In this document: in pieces, positions 5,690 through 6,712 of the stretch
Layout of the letters: each line of letters begins with the position of its first letter
How positions within the stretch are numbered: position 1 is the first letter of the stretch
From: Actinomycetes bacterium
GTDB lineage: Bacteria > Actinomycetota > Acidimicrobiia > Acidimicrobiales > SZUA-35
Reading direction: 5' to 3'
Length of the DNA: 6,712 nt
Assembly (NCBI GenBank): GCA_024227975.1
Contig: JAAETV010000518.1
Coordinates: forward strand, 1 to 6,712
Notes under the pieces: generated by a model
What the model was told of the DNA's origin: nothing
Database searches by the model: none
Seen by the model: only the letters and a program-made list of their open reading frames with translations
Translations under genes and position numbers: made by a program

Positions 5690-6712
5690 ATGACGAAGCT
5701 CGCCTACTCTGAGGCTGAATTGTTCAGTGAGCACGACTTCGCCGAGCTCCAGATAGTCGACGGGGTGCGGATGCACGGCGGGTTCATGGCCGACGGCTCG
5801 TACCAGCCACCGCGGGCACTGGGCCGCTCAGAGGCTCTTGACGCCTGGACAACGGTATTGAGAGAAAACGGGGGAGAGGTACTCCATGCCGACTCCTCGC
5901 TCCTCGAGCGCCCGGGCCTCCCAAACCTCGAACAGCACCGGCTGCTATTGCGAGAAGGGATTGGCCGCAGCTTGTGGAACTCGTTCACGACTACGGCAAA
6001 GCTCGAAGCCCGGGGCAGGATCCTGGCCGACATGGAGCTCCCCGACCTGAGCTCAGTGGTCGTCGAGGACATCTCAGAGATGGCGATCGGTCACCTCCAC
6101 AAGGGACTGATTGCGGCTCACGGACTGGACGAGGGCGGGCTACCAGCCGATGGCATCGGTGGCCATGACGTGATGTGGTTCGTTGGTCGCGACCTCGTCT
6201 TCGGTCCCGACGCATATGACGATGTCGAACCGCCGCAGAACATCGGCCGACCCGAGGCTGACGAACGCGCATTGGCTGAGCTGCCAGCAGCGATCGAAGG
6301 CCTGCTCTCGTTGCTGATGAACCTGCTCATCATCGAATTCCGGGCTGAGATCGGCTTCGCTCTGACTCAGGAAGTCCTTCGCACCCCCGACTTGTTCCCC
6401 GGCCGCGAGGCGGAGGTCGAGCGGGCGGCAGAGATCATCGAGCACATCCGGGCCGATGAGCTCATTCATGTCACATCAATACGGCTGTATCTCGGCGAGC
6501 TGCGGTCGGTCCACTTCCGCACTACCGACGGGGGCACGATGCCGGGTGCAGTGCTCATCGACCGGTTGTGGGGCGACCTCGTCGATTGGGCAACCGTGCA
6601 ACAACCGATCGTTGCTGCCAGACAGCAGCAGGCCGCGGCCGAGTCCATCATCGCCGAACATCCCGACGGCGCTCGTATCCTCACCGAGTTCAACCGTCTG
6701 GCAGGCGCCAAC
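5690..6712 (+). CDS. Uncharacterised ferritin-like (di-metal helical bundle) protein, 3' end missing
   Basis: An open frame of 341 codons without a stop runs off the right edge. It begins MTKLAYSEAELF at an ATG with AAGGAG five bases upstream. I do not recognise a named function. Residues 1-60 are polar, with the conserved-looking stretch DGVRMHGGF (24-32). Residues 123-145 form a probable helix carrying Glu126, Glu130, His135 and His137. GGHDVMWFVGRDLVF (157-171) is a second helix with His159. Residues 201-230 are a long hydrophobic helix with Glu216 and Glu220, and 240-272 form a helix with DELIH (256-260), an ExxH metal-ligand motif. This Glu...DExxH layout is typical of ferritin-like di-iron or di-manganese proteins. 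The expected first ExxH is not intact: the residue three before His159 is Ile156. The ending RILTEFNRLAGAN suggests the C-terminus is near. The role could be oxygenase, metal storage or non-catalytic; none can be chosen. Confidence 0.72.
   Translation, partial: MTKLAYSEAELFSEHDFAELQIVDGVRMHGGFMADGSYQPPRALGRSEALDAWTTVLRENGGEVLHADSSLLERPGLPNLEQHRLLLREGIGRSLWNSFTTTAKLEARGRILADMELPDLSSVVVEDISEMAIGHLHKGLIAAHGLDEGGLPADGIGGHDVMWFVGRDLVFGPDAYDDVEPPQNIGRPEADERALAELPAAIEGLLSLLMNLLIIEFRAEIGFALTQEVLRTPDLFPGREAEVERAAEIIEHIRADELIHVTSIRLYLGELRSVHFRTTDGGTMPGAVLIDRLWGDLVDWATVQQPIVAARQQQAAAESIIAEHPDGARILTEFNRLAGAN

Noticed and set aside
5704..6469. Several minus-strand frames opposite the ferritin-like gene
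   Set aside because: The plus frame is open for 341 codons from a strong ribosome site and shows helical and metal-ligand patterns; the minus frames are short, overlap one another and carry no recognisable motifs.

Overview
The window is high-GC DNA with dense gene packing and strongly G/C-biased third codon positions. Its gene set points to an actinobacterium: an actinobacterial-type HelD, an F420-type flavin-fold oxidoreductase, HemE, and candidate leaderless transcription. A deep lineage such as Acidimicrobiia is my best guess. That guess rests on overall protein flavour and not on any marker gene.

Layout. Bases 1-1427 (minus strand) hold a two-gene unit: hemE (uroporphyrinogen decarboxylase), followed by the first 82 codons of a probable lnt (apolipoprotein N-acyltransferase) that runs off the left edge. 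The two reading frames overlap by 14 bases. The last ~57 codons of hemE are a non-family extension built from a 30-bp tandem repeat that encodes a 10-residue unit and contains a palindrome. Bases 1552-3639 (plus strand, divergent from hemE) encode a HelD-type superfamily 1 helicase/ATPase, expected to clear and recycle stalled RNA polymerase. Convergent with it is a probable F420-dependent luciferase-like (LLM) oxidoreductase at 3664-4602 (minus strand), with a candidate leaderless promoter. Divergent from that is an EamA/DMT-family membrane transporter at 4704-5609 (plus). Finally, 5690 to the right edge (plus) is an open gene whose C-terminal half looks like a ferritin-like di-metal helical bundle.

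How the genes work together. Only hemE and lnt look like an operon, tied by overlap and probable translational coupling; their biochemical roles are unrelated. The remaining genes are ordinary chromosomal neighbours, and I see no phage, transposase, CRISPR, tRNA or rRNA features. No gap between genes exceeds about 125 bases. The points most worth a second look are the in-frame palindromic repeat array ending hemE and the uncharacterised ferritin-like protein at the right edge.
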